NCBI GenBank assembly: GCA_964568625.1
Contig: CAZMQG010000024.1
Coordinates: forward strand, 1-17,372
From: JBAZAX01 sp964568625
Lineage (GTDB): Bacteria > Babelota > Babeliae > Babelales > RVW-14
Length of the DNA: 17,372 nucleotides
Direction: 5' to 3'
Below the pieces are notes generated by a model that worked only from the letters and a program-made list of their open reading frames with translations, was not told the DNA's origin and made no database searches. Both the position numbers and the translations under genes were made by a program. Positions 15,144 through 17,372 of the stretch are shown here, piece by piece (position 1 is the first letter of the stretch; each line of letters opens with the position of its first letter).

Positions 15144-15485
15144 CTACTTGTTATCGTTTTTTGTTAACATACAATCTAATAATTCTTTGTATTTTTTCAT
15201 AAATTGATAATCAACTGAATAAAAAACATTTAGGCCTTCTTTTCGTGATTTAAGCAACCCAAAATCCCTTAAGGCTTTAAGATGGTGCGACGTTAAATTT
15301 TGAGAAAGCTCAAGATACTGCCATATATTGCAAACACATTGTTCGCCATATTTTAAGAGAATACATAAAATCTTAAGCCTATTTTCTTCGGCTATTATTT
15401 TTAAAAATTCAACCGTGGGCTTCAAGTTCTTTAGCGATTGTTTCTTAGAACAATAATCTATTTCGGAATAACAACCTACTTTCAC
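15144..15485 (-). CDS. ArsR/SmtB-family metal(loid)-responsive repressor with CadC-like cysteines
   Basis: A 113-residue winged-helix sensor. The core is IIAEENRLKILCILLKYGEQ followed by CVCNIWQYLELS, and the recognition helix is QNLTSHHLKALRDFG, with the wing in KSRKEGLNVFYS. C50 and C52 form the C-x-C of the alpha3 metal site. N-terminal C5 and C12 could complete a CadC-like alpha3N site, with spacing C-x6-C rather than the C-x3-C of S. aureus CadC. C-terminal histidines of the alpha5 zinc site are absent. This favours As, Sb, Cd or Pb sensing. Start is GTG at 15483-15485, with TAGGAG six bases upstream; an overlapping ATG is followed at once by TGA. Represses the downstream permease by inference. 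Confidence 0.85.
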   Translation of the reverse strand: MKVGCYSEIDYCSKKQSLKNLKPTVEFLKIIAEENRLKILCILLKYGEQCVCNIWQYLELSQNLTSHHLKALRDFGLLKSRKEGLNVFYSVDYQFMKKYKELLDCMLTKNDNK

Positions 15486-15507
15486 ATCAATCTCCTACGG
15501 AATTTAC

Positions 15508-15523
15508 ATCAATTAATATTGAT
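15508..15523. promoter_or_regulatory. ArsR-type operator
   Basis: Perfect inverted repeat ATCAAT-TAAT-ATTGAT between the predicted transcription start and the GTG of the arsR-like gene. ArsR/SmtB repressors commonly bind ATCAA-N6-TTGAT sites. A further copy of TATCAAT on the minus strand overlaps the -10 (about 15534-15540), forming a direct repeat with the operator arm. Confidence 0.65.
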
Positions 15524-15536
15524 ACAGTTTTGATTG

Positions 15537-15565
15537 ATATTACCTCTGAGAAATTCTAGCGTCAA
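15537..15565 (-). promoter_or_regulatory. Promoter of the arsR-permease operon
   Basis: Minus strand TTGACG (15560-15565), a 17-base spacer, then TAATAT (15537-15542). This is the best sigma70-like promoter in the window: -35 five of six, -10 four of six, ideal spacing. Predicted transcription start is near 15530, just upstream of the operator, with about 45 bases of leader. Confidence 0.55.
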
Positions 15566-15850
15566 TTTTTTTAAAAAATAGACCGGAAATTTTTTTGAGG
15601 ACAAGAAAATTGCCCATTTAGTTTAAAATGGTTCAATGTAAATCAAAAATAGATGTATGGGTTAGCCGAACGAGGCTTTAGAAAGTATGGCTCCAGCAAA
15701 TGGTCCCACTTCGAACTTTTAACTGGAAGAGAATGAAACAAGATTTGGCCTTACTGACAGCAATGCAGCTAGACTCAAATTTGCAGCAATTTTTTGTTTA
15801 ATCTCGAAAATACATTTTAAGATACTCTACATTGAACGATTTTCATTTAG
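15566..15850. other. Intergenic stretch without a recognised gene
   Basis: Between the arsR promoter and the hairpin at 15851 I find no gene. A segment at about 15650-15790 is less AT-rich than its surroundings and has short open frames on both strands. One on the plus strand is 15653-15736, reading MYGLAERGFRKYGSSKWSHF; others are under 40 codons. None has a ribosome binding site or a family match I know. A small inverted repeat CCATTT/AAATGG lies at 15614-15631. It may be a decayed gene or a small RNA; I cannot tell. Confidence 0.4.
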
Positions 15851-15890
15851 GTTGATAAATTCTACAAAAAAATTTGTAAAATTTATCAAC
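15851..15890. repeat. 40-base near-perfect hairpin downstream of the glycine-zipper gene
   Basis: Arms of 18 bases (GTTGATAAATTCTACAAA and TTTGTAAAATTTATCAAC) pair with one mismatch around an AAAA loop. It begins 26 bases beyond the stop of the glycine-zipper gene. A transcript terminator or mRNA-stabilising 3' structure is the natural reading, but no T-run follows on the minus strand. Confidence 0.6.
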
Positions 15891-15915
15891 GGCATTAATC
15901 ACATTGAATATCAAT

Positions 15916-16914
15916 TTAGCAACAAAAAAGCTCTGTGAGCGTTGGTTTGTACTGATCTGCGGAAGCAAATCTATGCGCTGATTGATTTTCCCTGTCATTG
16001 GCTGATGGTTTTTCACCTACTGCTGGATGCTGTTCTTCTGGATTTTCTTCATCATGCACAGGCGGAGCTTCATTTCCGTCTCCTACGATTATTGCTACCA
16101 ATCCGCCTGCTGCCCCACCAACTGCTCCACCAACACCCATTCCCAACGCGGCACCTCCTACTGCACCATATGGACCGAATCCTCCTAATACAATAGCCCC
16201 TACAACAGCACCGGCAACGGCGCCTACTCCACCAACTTCTCTTCCATAGTCTTCTCCTCGCAATACAGCTCCATCACCTCTCAATTCTCCTATTTTACGA
16301 CCTACACGTTCCCCAATTTTTTCTCCTACAAAACCTACTCCAGCCCCAGCTGCACCCCCTACGGCACCTCCTACTACGGCGCCAGGTATTCCTCCATAAC
16401 CTCCTCCTAATGGCACCCCTATTATTGCTCCCACTATTATTCCTACCCGAATACCCCATACGCCACCAGGAAGTCTAATTTTAGCACGAAGAATATATTC
16501 CCCATCATTCATCTGGTTAACTGAAATATATCCACCACCAAATAATTGGTTTATAAGTATATCTTTTTTGTTGCCTGTAACTTCAACTATGTCATCAGGA
16601 TTGATTTGTAAATCTTCCAAGTTCACAAAAATTATTTTGGGTTTATCTCTTCCCAAAAAATTCACAAGCTGATCGTCTGACATTTTTCGTAACAATGGGT
16701 CGCAAAAATAATTTTTAACATCATAGATTTCACCATCTTTAAAAATATGAAATCCATCAGAATCTTTGTAAAGCTTAATATTTCCTAATTTTTCTGGAAT
16801 AAATACTTCATTTCTATAGAACTCAATACAGTCATTAGTGCCACAGTTTGCACTAACTAAATTTAAAAAAATAATTCCAGCTAATAATATTGTTTTCAAT
16901 ATAAATTTCTTCAT
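15916..16914 (-). CDS. Exported protein with long glycine-zipper region
   Basis: Family not recognised. The 332-residue product starts MKKFILKTILLAGIIFLNLVSANC, a clear signal peptide. This start has AGGA eight bases upstream and is preferred to an ATG 12 codons earlier. An N-terminal domain (about 25-148) is mixed alpha/beta, with NFLGRDKPKIIFVNLEDL and GGGYISVNQMNDGEYILRAK. It is followed by about 130 residues of glycine zipper (GxxxG-rich, for example GGAVGGAAGAGVGFVGEKIG and GGAALGMGVGGAVGGAAGG) in two hydrophobic blocks, split by a charged stretch (EKIGERVGRKIGELRGDG to REVG). The acidic, proline-containing tail (EENPEEQHP) ends in FCC. Glycine zippers insert in membranes or pack tightly; a pore or surface protein is possible but unproven. 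Confidence 0.7.
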   Translation of the reverse strand: MKKFILKTILLAGIIFLNLVSANCGTNDCIEFYRNEVFIPEKLGNIKLYKDSDGFHIFKDGEIYDVKNYFCDPLLRKMSDDQLVNFLGRDKPKIIFVNLEDLQINPDDIVEVTGNKKDILINQLFGGGYISVNQMNDGEYILRAKIRLPGGVWGIRVGIIVGAIIGVPLGGGYGGIPGAVVGGAVGGAAGAGVGFVGEKIGERVGRKIGELRGDGAVLRGEDYGREVGGVGAVAGAVVGAIVLGGFGPYGAVGGAALGMGVGGAVGGAAGGLVAIIVGDGNEAPPVHDEENPEEQHPAVGEKPSANDRENQSAHRFASADQYKPTLTELFCC

Positions 16915-17020
16915 AATAACTATCCTAAGTTGGTTATAATTTAAAAACATGAGACTGACATTATTAACGATAATTAACTATTATTGTGTATATCCCTTCT
17001 GCATTACACTGATACTAGTA

Positions 17021-17326
17021 CTACAACGTATCCACATTGCTAAGTTCTTTCCATAAACCCTTAAGCCCTAAGGTTTTCATAAACTTTTTATAATATTTTG
17101 CGTTATCAGCACGAATATCCTCGGTAAGCCATACAAGGCCGCAAGGCTTGCAAATAAAAATCTGCATATTTTTGCCAATTATCATTGCTTTTTCAATCAG
17201 ACTAAACTTTTTTGCTATTTTAGGATTAGGACAACAGACAGGGCAAAAGACTCCCTTGAGCTTTTTTTCAAAATCATTTGCTACTACGCTTGTTGATTTA
17301 CCAGTAAATCGATTATATAACGCCAA
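17021..17326 (-). CDS. Small zinc-ribbon-like protein with non-ATG start or broken 5' end
   Basis: Not recognised as a named family. The 101-residue frame has two cysteine knuckles, CPVCC (about residues 28-32) and CKPC (about 79-82), spaced as in a zinc ribbon. A basic helical segment lies between them (KIAKKFSLIEKAMIIGKNMQ), and a lysine-rich tail follows (KYYKKFMKTLGLKGLWKEL). The first possible start is TTG at 17324-17326, and an in-frame TGA lies at 17336-17338. No ATG is available before the first CxxC, and no convincing ribosome binding site precedes the TTG, although GAAAGGA occurs further upstream at about 17356-17362 in front of a different frame. The 5' end may therefore be misread, frameshifted, or a real TTG start. 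A small nucleic-acid-binding or regulatory role is only a guess. Confidence 0.5.
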   Translation of the reverse strand: MALYNRFTGKSTSVVANDFEKKLKGVFCPVCCPNPKIAKKFSLIEKAMIIGKNMQIFICKPCGLVWLTEDIRADNAKYYKKFMKTLGLKGLWKELSNVDTL

Positions 17327-17372
17327 CTCGATAACTCAGAAATAGCTTTTAAAAAATCCTTTCTCGCTTAAA

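Noticed and set aside
15655..15725. tRNA-like sequence because of TTCGAAC on the plus strand
   Set aside because: Acceptor, D and anticodon stems could not be formed around the T-loop-like motif.
15653..15736. Possible short peptide MYGLAERGFRKYG... on the plus strand
   Set aside because: 27 codons, no ribosome binding site, stop codon directly upstream, no family match; kept only as an unexplained patch.
15998..16249. Open plus-strand frame rich in Pro and Ala opposite the glycine-zipper gene
   Set aside because: It is the antisense reading of GGx/GCx codons in the glycine-zipper region, without a start signal of its own.
17324..17338. TGA read as Trp, extending the zinc-ribbon gene upstream
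   Set aside because: TGA ends other genes in the window, such as the methyltransferase in its ATGA overlap, so TGA is a stop here.
1..17372. CRISPR array, insertion sequence, transposase, integrase or rRNA/tRNA gene
   Set aside because: None was seen: no regularly spaced repeats, no transposase motifs and no clear RNA gene in any intergenic region.

Overview
The window is AT-rich and gene-dense and reads like a Gram-negative, host-associated bacterium. It carries a complete tripartite efflux system (inner-membrane ABC pump, periplasmic adaptor, TolC-type outer-membrane channel), so there are two membranes. It also carries a run of small exported proteins: one ends in a eukaryote-type RING-H2 finger, one is a DUF2608-type HAD protein, and one is rich in glycine-zipper sequence. 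Low GC, orphan exported proteins and a RING finger together fit an intracellular symbiont of protists, most simply the Candidatus Dependentiae (TM6/Babeliae) group. This assignment is inference from gene content. Several stops are TGA inside tight gene overlaps, so the standard bacterial code applies.

Layout. 1-929 (-): 5' part of hisS, running off the left edge, divergent from a 343-residue HD-domain phosphohydrolase (1180-2211, +). 2304-6013 (+): a four-gene stretch with the RING-H2 exported protein, an exported protein made of two copies of an unknown domain, an exported HAD/DUF2608 protein and a pentapeptide-repeat protein. Facing it is an exported orphan (6059-6706, -). 6951-7891 (+): a membrane-anchored methyltransferase translationally coupled to a Cdd1-type helix-hairpin-helix protein, whose 3' end overlaps that of a convergent AAA/SMC-like ATPase (7875-8678, -).

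8760-13941 (-) is one drug-efflux locus: marR, macA, macB ATPase, macB permease, tolC. The genes are tightly packed or overlapping and end in a hairpin plus T-run. Two 27-bp operators, each made of two TTAG-N4-CTAA modules 15 bp apart, lie one before marR and one before macA. They indicate that the MarR/SlyA-type regulator represses both itself and the pump. 14170-15485 (-) is a two-gene metal(loid) locus: an ArsR/CadC-like sensor with paired cysteines and an ArsP/YraQ-type permease, behind a good sigma70-like promoter and an ATCAAT/ATTGAT operator.

15486-15915 is the only gap over 300 bases. It contains that promoter and operator, a stretch with no recognised gene, and a 40-base near-perfect hairpin just after the glycine-zipper gene (15916-16914, -). 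The right edge holds a small CxxC zinc-ribbon protein (17021-17326, -) with a TTG start or an unresolved 5' end.

The most unusual items are the exported triple-repeat RING-H2 protein and the paired composite MarR operators.
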